Assembly: GCA_024195585.1 (NCBI GenBank)
Contig: SWBL01000314.1
Span: forward strand, 1 to 61,189
DNA length: 61,189 nucleotides
DNA from: Aureobasidium sp. EXF-3400
Taxonomy: Eukaryota; Ascomycota; Dothideomycetes; Dothideales; Saccotheciaceae
Direction: 5' to 3'
Part shown: piece by piece, positions 32,835 to 44,521 of the stretch
How positions within the stretch are numbered: the first letter of the stretch is position 1
How the letters are laid out: each line of letters opens with the position of its first letter
Translations under genes and position numbers: made by a program
Notes under the pieces: model-generated
Database searches by the model: none
The model's input: only the letters and a program-made list of their open reading frames with translations
What the model was told of the DNA's origin: nothing

Positions 32835-34226
32835 ATGCCCTTGCCCAAAGAGATCGTCGAATCTTTTCCGGAATCGACTTTCAGAACCGTGGAGGACTTG
32901 GAAACGCTCATGTCTAGACACAAGATGCCTCGAAAGGACGACGGACTCTCTTCAGTTCCTTCAACATACTACAAGCTTTCCTGTCTTTGTGTACTTGTGA
33001 ACATCACGGTCGCAGGATATATGATTGTTGGTCTGGATGGAACGAGTTTGGAGCACTTTCGTCGGGTTTCCGCCATCGCTCTTGGCGTGAACTTCTGCGC
33101 GTGCATTTCCGTCCGAAACGAACATATGATAAACGCGATCACTGTGATTGCCTGTAGCCTCCCGTATCAAACTCCTCTGCGGATAAGAAAAGTGGCGGCT
33201 CAGATATATTGCCACGGTGGCATCCACTCTGGCTGCGCTATATCTGGGGCTATCTGGTATTTGATATTCACCTGTCTCTGCTTCCTGGATTCATCAAGGG
33301 CTCCCGTTATCCCTCTGGTTCTAGGGTTTCTCTCAGGAGCCGCGACACTACTCTTGACAGCAATCTTGATATTCTCCCATCCTCTTCTCAGAGCGAGGTA
33401 TCACAACGTATTCGAACTCACTCATCGTATTCTTGGATGGGCCTTTGTCTGCATACTGTGGCTGCAGGTCATACTCATGATCCTTGCAGAGTCAGTAAAA
33501 GATACCGACAAGATTGGTCGGCGACTTCTGACAGATGTACCACTCTGGCTAGTGGCTGTATCCACGACACTACTGATATATCCATGGATGCAGCTGCGTT
33601 CGATCCCTGTGGACGCTCAACTGTTGTCCAATAATGTTCTTCGTCTGAAGATACATCACAGAGGGGAAGGACATTGCATGACTCGAAGGCTGGCAACCGT
33701 ACCACTGAAAGAGACGCACGCTTTCGCCACGGTGCCTGCCAAGGATGGCAAGTCCTACTCCATGTATATTTCTGCAGCTGGTGACTGGACGCGGAACCTG
33801 ATCGATGATCCGCCCAAAAATATCTGGATGAAAGGACGTCCGGTCTACGGCGCTACACAATCGTCTAGGTTATTCAGGAAAGTCCTTTTCGTGGCGACAG
33901 GATCTGGCATTGCTCCAGTCCTCTCCGCGATTTTTTCTCGGCTCGAAAACGAAACAGTTATATTCTGGATCACCACACAGCCACGCAAGAAGCTTGACGC
34001 CGAGCTGCTGAATGTATTGGAGGGCTATCGGAAAAACGTCATCATATCCAATACTGGCCGTGATGTCATTCAGCCAGAAAGGATATCTGCCATGGTATAC
34101 GCGCTGCATCACGAACACCAGTCAGAGGCAGTGTTCGTGGTCTCTAATCGTAAACTAACCGAATTTGTCAAGGCGGATCTTGAGCGCTGTCATGTACCTG
34201 TCTTTGGACCCATATTTGATTCATAG
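32835..34226 (+). CDS. TmpA-like integral membrane flavoprotein/oxidoreductase
   Basis: A single exon of 463 aa starts at ATG 32835. The N-terminal 45 residues are cytoplasmic. At least five membrane helices follow (YYKLSCLCVLVNITVAGYMI, GCAISGAIWYLIFTCLCF, VIPLVLGFLSGAATLLLTAI, LTHRILGWAFVCILWLQVIL and VPLWLVAVSTTLLIYPW). The family hallmarks IYCHGGIHSGCAISG and RYHNVFELTHRILGW sit between them. From about residue 260 a soluble ferredoxin-reductase-like part is seen, with KSYSMYISAAGDWTRNLI, FVATGSGIAPVLSAIF for nucleotide binding, VIFWITTQPRKKL and a terminal VPVFGPIFDS. This matches TmpA of Aspergillus nidulans, linked to conidiation signalling, and the C-terminal half of NRPS-like adenylation-TmpA fusions. 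No adenylation domain is encoded upstream, so this is the free-standing form. Membrane location and electron-transfer role are family inference. Confidence 0.85.
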   Translation: MPLPKEIVESFPESTFRTVEDLETLMSRHKMPRKDDGLSSVPSTYYKLSCLCVLVNITVAGYMIVGLDGTSLEHFRRVSAIALGVNFCACISVRNEHMINAITVIACSLPYQTPLRIRKVAAQIYCHGGIHSGCAISGAIWYLIFTCLCFLDSSRAPVIPLVLGFLSGAATLLLTAILIFSHPLLRARYHNVFELTHRILGWAFVCILWLQVILMILAESVKDTDKIGRRLLTDVPLWLVAVSTTLLIYPWMQLRSIPVDAQLLSNNVLRLKIHHRGEGHCMTRRLATVPLKETHAFATVPAKDGKSYSMYISAAGDWTRNLIDDPPKNIWMKGRPVYGATQSSRLFRKVLFVATGSGIAPVLSAIFSRLENETVIFWITTQPRKKLDAELLNVLEGYRKNVIISNTGRDVIQPERISAMVYALHHEHQSEAVFVVSNRKLTEFVKADLERCHVPVFGPIFDS

Positions 34227-36372
34227 ATTGAATAACAAAGTTCTTCTTCCCAATTTGAGAGATGGCCAATCGCTTGTCTACGCGATGTTGACCGAATCAT
34301 TTCCGCTTAGAGCAGCGAGCAAAGAACGGTCTAGAGCATGTGCCAAATTGTCTTATTCCATCATCGTATGTCTTCGACAGTGCGAGACTTTGGTCCGCAC
34401 GTCCTCCCATACTGATCTATTATACAGTGCTCGTCCGAAGCATCTTACTATAGCTAGGTTACTCGAGCCGCACGACTGGCGATGCCCTGCATGGGCACTA
34501 GTCAGACTTTCGATCATCGAGATTGGTCTCCGTTGTTAGCAGACGATCGCAAGCTCAAGTGCTACACTATCGATTCAGTGACAGTCTGAGATCCGTTTAA
34601 TGCAGCACAACACCTCTTGATCTTGCCAGGTGACAGGATCTATGATCTCAAATGTTGACCAAAAGTACAGGATGGCGAACTCCAAATCCGCTTCGATACG
34701 ACTGCTCATCTGCTAATTTGTACCCGAGAATTATTACATCGGCTGCTACGATGTTGCCATACTAAAGCATTCGAGGTCACCTCTACTCGGCGGAACATGT
34801 TTCGATGTCGATGGACAACTGCACATCGTATGTGGTAAGTTTGTAGATCAGGTCATTGCAAGAGTAAGAAGATGTAATCCACACGTAAAAGCACATCAAC
34901 ACAGAATATAAAGACAGGCTCTGACCTGATCATATCCATAGCTGCCAGATCTCTGAATGAACGCGCGAACAACTCTTTACCAACTGGCTGGTGAGTAGTC
35001 TGGCATAAGTCTCAATTCACGGTGGTGACACATTTCAGTTCAGTGTTAATGGTTTTCCTTTGATCATCTAGCAACTCTCCTTCCTTGCGAGCTGTTGAAG
35101 GTACGGAAGTCCTCGGGAAGGCACTCTACCCTCCAAGCAGCCAACACATTTCGTCACACGCGAACTTTCACCAGGTTTCGAAACTTCTGTCGAGGATCAG
35201 GTGGGCACTTACTTCGCTGTATAGTCGCACACATGAACCTGGGGCTCAAACAGGACGGAGAGCTGAGTTTGGCGGAACATAAGCTGTGTCTACCGCATAG
35301 AAAGCGAAAGATCCACGGGCGCTACAAGCGAACTGAGCGAAGACGTGTGCAACAGTATTGCAGGAAAAGACGAGGTACCGGCCCATATGCTGTGGTTAAG
35401 CTGCAAGATGGTCACAAATCTAGAAGGACGATATCTTCTGCAAGGAAAACATAGAAAGATCCTGTCGAGCCGAACATGACTCATGTGGGTGAGCTGGATA
35501 CAAGAGGTCAAGAAGCTTGGTTGGCTATTCAAGATATGTATACAAAGCTGCAAGTTCAGTCATAATTGACTTCGTGGTGTTGAGATGATGGCAGGAAGAA
35601 GAGAAGCGAGTGACGGCAAGATCATACCACAAACAGTACATCGAATCAAGGCAGTCGGTGATGTCCCTCTTCGCCATCTTATCTCAAATATGTATCCTTA
35701 GCGGACAATCGGACTGATATCTCAAGTCAAAACCTTCCAACTCAACATCTAGTAACGGTCGGGTGATATTTTCAGTCGCGACGAAGTATTCATTAGTTCT
35801 TGGAACGAAACTTTTAGACACAGCGAAATGGCATACAGGAGCAGCAAGAAGATGAATTGCTCATCAGGTCGTATCATGCGAAGCTTCGCCATGCAGCTAA
35901 TCGTGACACAAATCCGGCGTGCATCAAGTCGCATCATTGTCCACGAAGATAACGATGGTAAACCCACGATCGCTTGAGGCCACATAGCCTGCTCTCAATA
36001 AACAAACTCCAGATACTTTGATGCGTCGCTCGCAACATGAGAACGATGATTCTGTGGCTGAGGCAGTCACGGCTAGATATCGGGAGAAGAGAAAAGGTTC
36101 ACGAAGGGTGGAACAGACGGATTATGCCTCAAAAATCTTTGGGAGCGGCGGAACCAGAGCTGTGTTTATGCTTAAGCAAGATCAAGCTTCGATTACACAT
36201 TATGTGACTTCGAGCTTTGTCTTCAGAGATGAGATCTTACGCTCAGGGAGAGTCATGGTTGTAGACCCTATCTGTGTTGCTAATGGTCGCAATCTCACAG
36301 CATTCTACAAGCTCGTCTATATAGTGCAGAGAAACTACGGCCATCCATGAATCACCTTGTTCATTCGCATTC
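34227..36372. other. Unassigned region with possible gene fragments
   Basis: A TATAAA motif at about 34905, an ATG at 34957 (MNARTTLYQLA) and a strong donor GTGAGT at 34991 suggest a first exon. Downstream, one frame around 35073-35200 (LRAVEGTEVLGKALYPPSSQ) looks like protein but is not in phase with that exon through any acceptor I can find. Another open frame (36021-36350, MRRSQHENDD) has no features. This could be an unrecognised multi-exon gene or a decayed one. Confidence 0.35.
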
Positions 36373-36795
36373 ATGCCAGAAGCCACAACTTTGACTTGTT
36401 TGAGAGGAATCGAAGATGCCCGCGTTGAGTTGTATGAGCTTTCTCACTCCGAAGACATCAGCGCACGGGATGCAGTCGATCTAAGATCAAGTATAGAGCT
36501 GCTTGAGTTGATCGGTAAGCGTGGACCTGTGCGCAACAGCTCACTCGTGTTACGTCTATCGCAGCTGCTACATGAGTTGTTGCAAGATTCGAGGCAAGGT
36601 ACAGTTTAATGCTGAACAGTCTTCTGCTGGATTTATCTGACACACGTAGATTGGTTCCAGTGGGTTGATTCTGCAGACTTCCGGAAGTCTGAAGGGGCAC
36701 CACAAGCCCCGACGGCCTTGGAGATCAAGGCTATATGTCAAGAGATAAGTGATCTCTCAGATGACGCAATACCTCCAACTGGTCGGTCAGCTTGA
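36373..36795 (+). CDS. Small two-exon orphan protein, 123 aa
   Basis: Exon 1 runs from ATG 36373 to 36598, the intron is 36599-36649 (GTACAG, branch CTGAC, acceptor CGTAG, phase 1) and exon 2 is 36650-36795. The join creates HELLQDSRQ-DWFQWVDSADF, and both exons have even, acidic, helical composition (IELLELIGKRGPVRNSSLVL, ALEIKAICQEISDLSDD). No domain is recognised and there is no signal peptide or membrane span. The agreement of splice signals and phase is the main support. It may be part of a larger gene that begins upstream. Confidence 0.38.
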
Positions 36796-38294
36796 GTCAG
36801 GTATTGTTGATCCCGATGACACCGAGTACGGTCATTAGTTCACTTGGATATATCTTATCTTGAATGTCCTCAGAAAGTCAAGACAATCGCGTTGCAATCT
36901 GTATACAACTTGTACACACGGATCTTGATGTCTCCAAGACTTCGTGATGTATCTGGAACTCTTGGCGGTAAACATATAAGATAATGTTGCGATAAATCGG
37001 GTACTACCTTATCGATGTCCGCCACATTTCCGTTGCCTGATTTAAGCTAGAGAAGTGTTTTCGTCTCGACTTCTCCTGTTTATCAGTGCGCGGACATATC
37101 TCTTAGTCGCTCCCGAGAATTCGACGTTGATCACTAACTCGAGCCCGAGATCCGTGTCACCATGTAATATGAACAATGACCTGACCTCCACCAAGTCAGC
37201 CACTATTGGTGTTGCTTTATGACTAGACAGTATTATATTTATGGATGCCAAATGCTGTTTCATTAAGATGTCCTCATCGAACAAGATAGAGCTGCCTCTT
37301 GCTTTGGTAAGAACCGACATCGAGTAAAGGTGATGGGAATTTCTAGACCAGCTGTTATCCACTGTCACTCAAATGCACCGAATGCAAATTCAACTTCTGG
37401 CAAGATGACAAAGTGTTCATGTGAGTTTCTAACTGCGAGAGAATCTGGACTACTAGAAACAGCTTCGCCATCTACTGACAAAACTGTGGATAGAACTGAG
37501 GTCCCTACGATGCTGGACTATCTTCAACACCATCCGGAGCAACTGTAAGTTCGAGCATCTGCTATCAGAATATGAGCGTCGCCGTACCTTTATGTTAGAC
37601 TTTCAAAGGTCGGTGATGAAATAGAAAAATGTATCGATGATGCCTGAGTTCGCGATTCAAAAAGCTAGATTTGTTTCACTCGAGCTGCTGAAACTAGACT
37701 GACCATCACACCGCTGATAAGGTTGCTGCTGGTTGTCTTTGATTCTGAGATCTGAAGCAGTGTGGGTGCTGGTCATGATTGAGGACCCCTACGGCTTGTA
37801 TGCTCACTGCGTCTCTAAGACTCCTTGCAACCTCGGACAGGGGTCTAGGAAATTGACTGAGAAACCGAGCGAGATGGGAGCTTATCTGTAGATCTGACGC
37901 GTTGCTGGTCCCTTGCTCAATACCTTGGCACGTTTCGATGATCTATGACTCGATGAGACTGGTCAGCGATTGGAGAGATTCCGAATCCTATGGTTGCGAA
38001 CATACTCACACAGACGACCAGGAGTTCATCACGATTTTGCAGCGCTGCGTAGACCTTTGCAAGCATTTCCTGATCCTGTATACTTCTGCGATCGCTAGTC
38101 TCGCCATTGATATATCGTTCGAGTGACGGCCGCCAAGCGGACTCGGCGAAGATGTCGCTGGATCCTCTAGGACGACCTTTGATAAAGCTACACATGTTCG
38201 TCCTTCTGACTGAGAGAATCAACGATCAAATATGTATTTCTGCAATCCAAATTACTGTAGATGATGCTTACGTCGAGCGGCAAAACACTACTGG

Positions 38295-38348
38295 CATGAT
38301 CATGTCCAGAACATGATCAGTTGGAGTCGGGGAGGGGAGACATGATCA
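38295..38348. repeat. Three CATGATCA motifs
   Basis: Copies lie at 38295-38302, 38312-38319 and 38341-38348. The first is embedded in the perfect palindrome CATGATCATG. No gene overlaps; a protein-binding cluster is only a possibility. Confidence 0.4.
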
Positions 38349-39286
38349 TCGACGCTAGTGATAATTTAAAGACTCCATCGAACAACAGACATAGATTACG
38401 ATCGTAACAAATCGTCAAAATCTGCAGGGATGATGCATCCAGCGCATTAGGATGACGTAGTTGTGTTTGACTGCTCAATTACCATACATCGACTTGTCGG
38501 AGGGGCAGGATGGGTATTTTTGCATATTTAGTGCTTGGAACTAACGCAGCGCTGGGTACTACTCTCGTCGGTTTGGTGTGGGTAATCATGCAGGCTCTGT
38601 ATAGTAAAGTGTTACAGCCGGTATCTTACGCAGTGACTCTATCATGAATGCACTAACCACGGCGGAAGTTCACCGTTACTACTTTGTGCCTGTTGCTCAT
38701 CGTAACGATGAATCTCCCTTAGACCGTGAATGCAAGGTCTAAACATGTCGTTCGAGAAGCGAACTTTACATCGGCGAACGAGTAATGTGGCAAATGATAT
38801 TCACAAGGGCGCACTCGTGTGAACCGTGTCGAATGAAGACTGGAATCGCGTAGAAGTCCAGTCCGAAGAGCATGAGATCATGGAATTGAGCCCCTGTATC
38901 CTTTCCGGACAATTCAGACATGCCTTTGTTATGCTCGAGCTTACTGATATTCGCAAAACTCGTTTCACCAATCATGAGAACAAGATGAGCGCGGATCAAG
39001 GGTAAACTGGCATCGGGTGAAATCGTGGCAGACCTTCTCGAGCTCAGGATCGTACATACTTTTGACAAGGCGCATGTAATATCTGAAGCTATTTGAACAC
39101 ATGTTCTGCCTAAAATGTCTGTGCGCTCTTAGCTTACACATCGACACGTGAAGCAATCGACCGTTGCAACACTCGTCTAGAATCTAGCTGACATGATCTC
39201 GCTTTAACTGAAACATAGATCCTATCTGGTGTGATCTATTTGTGACTTTGATACAGGAAGCAGGCGTAAGAGTGAAACCTATCGCC

Positions 39287-39293
39287 TATAAAT
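39287..39293 (+). promoter_or_regulatory. TATAAAT box deciding the bZIP start
   Basis: TATAAAT ends five bases before an in-frame ATG at 39298. Transcription normally begins some tens of bases further downstream, so the ATG at 39382 is the more likely start codon. Confidence 0.45.
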
Positions 39294-39381
39294 CAGGATG
39301 GCGAACATGATTCTGCAAGACTGCTTTTTCAAATCTCGAGAAACAGCTAGCACAACAGTCACCCATATTCACAGAGTCTAC

Positions 39382-40143
39382 ATGTCTCCAGACGCGCGAA
39401 CTCTCTCCAGCGACGAACATAGACGTCAGCAAAACAGTAACGCTCAGAGAAAGTATAGGCAAAAGATGGAGATTCTTGAGGGGGAGCTGGAAAGAAGGCT
39501 AGAATTTCTTGGGTCAACAGAGGAGGAGTTGAAGAAGAGACTGCGAAATGAGCCAGGTGATCAGGACCATGAGGAAGATTTTGAACTTGGTCCGGAAACA
39601 CAATCGAAGCCAATGGAAACACTCACTGCACTACAAAAGCACTACCCGCCTCAACAGGACGATGATTACGGTTTCGAGATCGGGGACTTTCCGATCTCTG
39701 AAGCGGAAAATGACCAAACATCACTGGGACTACCATCCGGTAGCGATCAAATGCAAAGTACAAGACGGCCACCGGTTGTCACACGTGCGCAATCTGAGAG
39801 TAAAATCACATATAATTTGGAAGCCTGTCATGCCGTTGGTGGCCAAACAGATCAGTTTTGTCCAGCTACACTGAGATCACAAATGATACCGGAAAATCGA
39901 ACGCTCCCTATTGTTTCCAACTATGAGCCGGCTGGTCAAAACTTTCATCAGACTTCATCCTACTTTCCGGCTCCTCACACATATAATCACTGGCAACATC
40001 TAAGCATGGGTGTATTGCCGGTTGTCGTGGTTCTACCCCTGACTTTCAGCTCGACTTCTGGGTACAACCCACAGCATATAATGCCCAATCCAGACCCTCA
40101 GCTCTTGTCGGTACCGAGTTATGAACCCTACTGTCAGTTTTGA
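39382..40143 (+). CDS. bZIP-type regulator, 253 aa
   Basis: The start at 39382 (MSPDARTLSSDEHRRQQN) was preferred to the in-frame ATG at 39298 because a TATAAAT box lies directly before the latter. With the later start the basic region sits at the extreme N-terminus, as in the second bZIP of this window. The basic region reads RRQQNSNAQRKYRQKMEILE, with the N-x-x-A-Q-R-x-Y-R pattern of fungal bZIP proteins. The following zipper is short (LEGELERRLEFLGSTEEELKKRL) and has irregular heptads. The remaining 200 residues are Gln/Pro/Ser-rich, probably disordered and regulatory. The target genes are unknown. It is convergent with another bZIP gene 786 bases away. Confidence 0.7.
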   Translation: MSPDARTLSSDEHRRQQNSNAQRKYRQKMEILEGELERRLEFLGSTEEELKKRLRNEPGDQDHEEDFELGPETQSKPMETLTALQKHYPPQQDDDYGFEIGDFPISEAENDQTSLGLPSGSDQMQSTRRPPVVTRAQSESKITYNLEACHAVGGQTDQFCPATLRSQMIPENRTLPIVSNYEPAGQNFHQTSSYFPAPHTYNHWQHLSMGVLPVVVVLPLTFSSTSGYNPQHIMPNPDPQLLSVPSYEPYCQF

Positions 40144-40929
40144 AGACAATGATGACGTGCGGGAAGCGCCGATGAGTCTATCCATGGGATACCAGATGAT
40201 ATGTAAAGCTATATCTCCCGTAATATCTTCCTATAATCGCTTGATCGAATGAAATCCCGAATGTAGTAGTCGAGACCTACATACTCTTTCTTTTGCTAAC
40301 GAACAAGCTTCGCCCGCTCAAAGCTTGCTAACCTACATTGAGGCAAATCGTGATGTAGTATCGGATGGAACATAACTCAAACACAGGTAAGTCAGAAGAT
40401 CGAAAGACAGTTGAGGCTTCGCCTACATACATCCCCTGTCCCGATATGAGTGCTGTCAATCAAGATAGCCCTTCTTGTATATATGTATGTTATGCTGTGA
40501 GGGAAGGAGCCAAATTTTGGGAAAGTCACCATCATAGCTTACCTGTAACCTGCAGATCAACATGACGAGCGCGGCAAATTACCGTCCCGACATATACTAG
40601 AGAATCCGAGCTGACGCCCGAAGTTCGAGCGACATAACGACTCCATAATTTGTGGAGGGATGTAAGCCATCTAGAGCCTGGGAACGAGTTCAAATTGATT
40701 CCCCATTCTAAGTATGAGATACAAACTATTTAGACGTTAAGTTCTTCTCAGATGGATCATATGTTGAGACGAGATCTTGGGTCTTGTCGGTGACAAAGCT
40801 AGTGGGAAAAGATTAGAGAATATCCTACATACTGATCTCTAAGCATCCACGACTCGAGCTCGAGATCCAAGGCTATGTCTCAAGAGATGGTGGCAAAATC
40901 TTCTCCGATATCTATGGGACATGTATCTC
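40144..40929. other. Convergent intergenic region between two bZIP genes
   Basis: Both genes end here. No ORF with support, no repeat and no RNA gene is seen. Confidence 0.5.
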
Positions 40930-41865
40930 CTACATGGGATGAGCCCCCCTCAATGGCTTGATGTGGCTATCACTGTAGTAAAAGTGATTGTTAGACATTC
41001 CAAATCCTGTTGGAACATCCGCTACCAACATCATGCTCTGTAAAGCATACAGAACCTGCTGGACCGCCGTCTGGCATGAACCATAAGTAAGGACTGACGG
41101 ATGAGTCCAAGGCCAGATGGCGAGACCTATACCAGTGCTGTATGCCGGACTAGTTGATGCTAAGTGTGATGAGCAGCCCGGTGGTTGAGTGTCAAGATTC
41201 ATGTCTTCTGGATGAGGCAAGCTTAGTCCAGAGCCGTCCCTTAGAGCATGCGCATCACTGTCTTGTGGATTACCTTCAACAGTCAGACCATAAAGCTTAT
41301 CATTCAGTTCCATGTCCATACGCGGTTGATACTCCAGTGATGGTTCGCTAGCCAGTGTCTGGATACAGTGAGCAGCACCACTATCCTCTTGCACGTTTGA
41401 ATCAGGCTTGAGACCGTCCAAAAGCAACTCGGTACCAGATTTGTAGGCAAAATCTTCTTTTGCATCAAGAACATCGGTACCAATCTTCTCCCAGTCGACG
41501 AGGAGGTCAAAATCTGACTGTGCTGCATGTGGCGGAAACAATGGTGAGAGGTCGTGAAAGCCAAAGCTGCCTGGCGCGATTGGCTCTTGGCTGGCATCTG
41601 TAAGATCGCGCAACGATTCCGGGCAATCCAAACTGGAAGCAGTAGTACAATGTTGGTCTTTGTCGATGGTTGGTAAGACTATGTCTTCGGGCGGACGAGA
41701 TGATTCCTTACGGGTACGCTGTTTGAGAATTTGTCTGAGATGTTCAACTCGGCTTGTGGCTTGCCTGACTTCGTCTTTCAGGCGAGCTTGGCGCATCTTC
41801 TTACGCTGCCGGTACCTGGTCTGCGCCTCACGGTTGTTCTTCCTCTTTTGCTCTGAGCTTGTCAT
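40930..41865 (-). CDS. bZIP-type regulator, 311 aa
   Basis: The start is the ATG complementary to 41863-41865 (MTSSEQ); the frame stays open a little further upstream but without another ATG. The basic region KRKNNREAQTRYRQRKKMRQ shows the bZIP N-x-x-A-Q-x-R-Y-R-x-R pattern, followed by a coiled segment (LKDEVRQATSRVEHLRQILK) with roughly three heptads. The rest is acidic and Ser/Pro-rich, with a hydrophobic C-terminal part (IWPWTHPSVLTYGSCQTAVQ) that may be a conserved regulatory tail. Basic-region wording is close to but not the same as the neighbouring bZIP, and the tails do not resemble each other. It probably acts in the nucleus as a dimer. Single exon, no internal stops. Confidence 0.78.
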   Translation of the reverse strand: MTSSEQKRKNNREAQTRYRQRKKMRQARLKDEVRQATSRVEHLRQILKQRTRKESSRPPEDIVLPTIDKDQHCTTASSLDCPESLRDLTDASQEPIAPGSFGFHDLSPLFPPHAAQSDFDLLVDWEKIGTDVLDAKEDFAYKSGTELLLDGLKPDSNVQEDSGAAHCIQTLASEPSLEYQPRMDMELNDKLYGLTVEGNPQDSDAHALRDGSGLSLPHPEDMNLDTQPPGCSSHLASTSPAYSTGIGLAIWPWTHPSVLTYGSCQTAVQQVLYALQSMMLVADVPTGFGMSNNHFYYSDSHIKPLRGAHPM

Positions 41866-44521
41866 CGCGTTCGCGATCGACCATAGATAGGGGAACAAAT
41901 TGATCCGAGCTTCAACGCTATCTACGAAAGCGCTAATGATGACTTCGAAGAACGGGTCAATGGCGAGATTTATCTATCCTGGAGGTGCTCTCGAAATTTC
42001 TGTGTTCGGCCCAGTACAACATGTCACATCCTCTTACCCTATATGTGACCCGAAGGAACAGGAATAGTATCTGCTCAAATCCAAGCTCATTCTTCCAACG
42101 ACAGAGCATATTTATAGATCACATGTAACGAGAAAAGCGAAACTCGTAGTGCAGTGTTCCAGGATCAGTGAGACATCTGATGTAAAAACATCTCATGATG
42201 GATGGCTATTTATAGTATGGCACCAATCATAATATGGTTTCATCTATGCCATGTGAAACGCGCAGAAGGTACAGCATGTCGATAAGCCTTCCTATTCATC
42301 TCTGGTACCACCCTGATCTAGTCAGAATAGCAGGGTCACTGGGGATCGGATGTCCGATCCATCATCCTGCGAGAAACTCGCTGCCTCTACGCCATGTGGA
42401 AATGTCCAGGAACTTCCTAGTCAAACTGGTCCACACACAGGTGATATCGGTTCTTGTGGAAATTCAAGAGGTACTACTTGTAGTAGTTTAGTAAGCATAT
42501 GAAAGGTCGATTTCGACTGGACGAACGGGTGAAGGATCGTTTAGCATCAAGGGCCTTGGCAGAGAGTGCTGTTGGTGACAAGAGAGCCCAGTCTATAACC
42601 ATCGTCCCGACCGGAAAAGATCGTGTCTCTCCATAGGCTAGCTTATATCGTTCCTTGCATACTACTGGAAGTACTCACGTGGGCACAGCACGATTGAAGT
42701 CTCAACGACTGATGTCTTTTGGGGAAGAAGGTTTGACAACTTATTTCTGATGGATGTGTTCATAACAGATGGATCAGAACTGAGCTTAAATGATGACAGT
42801 TATATCAAATAGTCCCAAGGGATGTGGAGGATTGATCTGAATCCTTGTTGAGTTACAAGCTCGCTCTTTTGCCCTGAGACTTTAGAAGACTTTCCCGAGA
42901 CTCGATGCTCAGGCCATATTGCGATTGAGCACCATGAGCTCCTACTACTTCCTTCCTACGCAGTCACGAAACAATCCCGACGTGGCTATCACCAGATCGA
43001 GCGCGTCTGCTGCACTCAGTCGAAGCAAGCCCTTAGGATCCCAGGCTTCAGACTTCGAACTCGCTTGAGCGTGGCTTTCTCCATTGCTCTGATGATGCTC
43101 TGGAGCAGTATAAGGTGATAGCACGGGATAAACAGCCTCCAGGTAACCTGGACTGAACGAGGCATGACGTTTGGTGATCAACAAATCCTGCCTAGACTTT
43201 GGAAGTGTCATGATGTCCAAGCTACACAGATGAGCCGAGGTGTACGCTCGACGGGAGATACGCAAGAGAGAATCTGGATCTGTACGAACCTGTGCTTTGA
43301 CGACAAGTTGGGGAGTTGACGATTGATATATCGTACTCTTGCAATCTTCCTGGTTAATCTTCAAGTATTGAGATCATCAAACGGCTCAAGATATGAGGAT
43401 GCAGTCTTGTTGATTAGGTTTCTTACAGCCAATCAGAAAACGACTGGGCTCTGGTACTAGACGCGAAAATAACAATGCTTTGCTTCCCGTCAAGAACTAA
43501 AATAAACTATCCGACACAAAAGAGGTCTGTGTGGACTTAGCCCATATGTCCAGGCTCGATGTGGAGAGCGCCCTCAAGAGCATAAATTACAAAAACCGAA
43601 CGAGTGTACAATCCACTGAATCGAACTCGAACAGGCTATCCTGAGACATTGTAACATAGTCAGGACTAGAAACTGACCGAATAGGTTGATATGTCTTACT
43701 TTACGATGATTCGTGACGCGATCGGGATGTCTTTACCACGGTACCCTGTTTTACGTTATCGCTGACAGATAGCTGTCTGAAAATTCCTGGATAGCGAGAT
43801 GACTCGCCAGCAAAAAGCCCAAAGGGTAGATTGAATACAAACTGGGCCACAAACAAAGCTCCCCTTCCGATGCTTGTTGCTAGGCGCGGCTCTGTATACT
43901 TTCCGTAACTATGAAAACGATCGAACGCTATAGTCTATCTGCGTCTATGGGAAACTTTACAGACCTCTCGTGCCCTCGACATTACAATGTTGTGATGATC
44001 GGTCCCGAGCGTGTCCCTCCTCTGATCGTCGTTCGTACGAGACGCACAGGACTCTTCGTGTGACTCGCGTGCAGAAGTGGCTGGCGAGCGTAACGAGGCG
44101 GCGGCACGTACGAGTGAGTGGAGAAGCGACGCTCAGGATTAGCGTACCCGATAAATTCCGGCAACCCCGCATCGCGACCTGTCCGTAACCAAGTGATCGT
44201 GATACATTACACTAAATCATGTTGTTTGGCGGGTAAATTCGACGGTCGCGATCGACGACCACGTCAGGTTCGATCTATATGCGACTTTGCCGCATGGCTT
44301 GCGTCCAAAGCGCTAATGGCAGAGGTGGCGAGTGCACTGGTATGTGCTTCGCACGACCGCTTCACTCATTTTTATTGTTTTTGATTGTCGCCCGATTGCC
44401 GTGATGTTTGTACGGAATGTAGCGAATACTTTTTTTTTCACACGTGCCTGTAATCCTCTTAGACACATATCTACATCGTCGGAGCAGCCGCTGTTCTGAC
44501 GCGCAACAATTGTCCTCGAGT
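41866..44521. other. Intergenic, upstream region of the second bZIP and unassigned DNA
   Basis: TATAAATA-like motifs occur on the minus strand near 42108 and 42204, 240-340 bases upstream of the bZIP start. A minus-strand frame (about 42945-43213 from its first ATG, MTLPKSRQDLL) has no recognisable features. The stretch 43957-44190 is comparatively CG-rich with open frames on both strands but no gene signature. Confidence 0.4.

Larger units (their letters stand above)
36796..39381. other. Intergenic with weak fragments and a CATGATCA cluster
   Basis: The frame 37330-37548 (CSCEFLTARESGLLE... followed by a donor GTAAGT) could be a piece of a decayed gene. Three CATGATCA motifs lie at 38295, 38312 and 38341. 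TATAAAT at 39287-39293 is close upstream of the first bZIP gene. Confidence 0.4.

Noticed and set aside
37330..37548. AflR-like regulator fragment
   Set aside because: A faint similarity in spacing of Cys and Leu only; no Zn2Cys6 domain upstream and stops follow soon.
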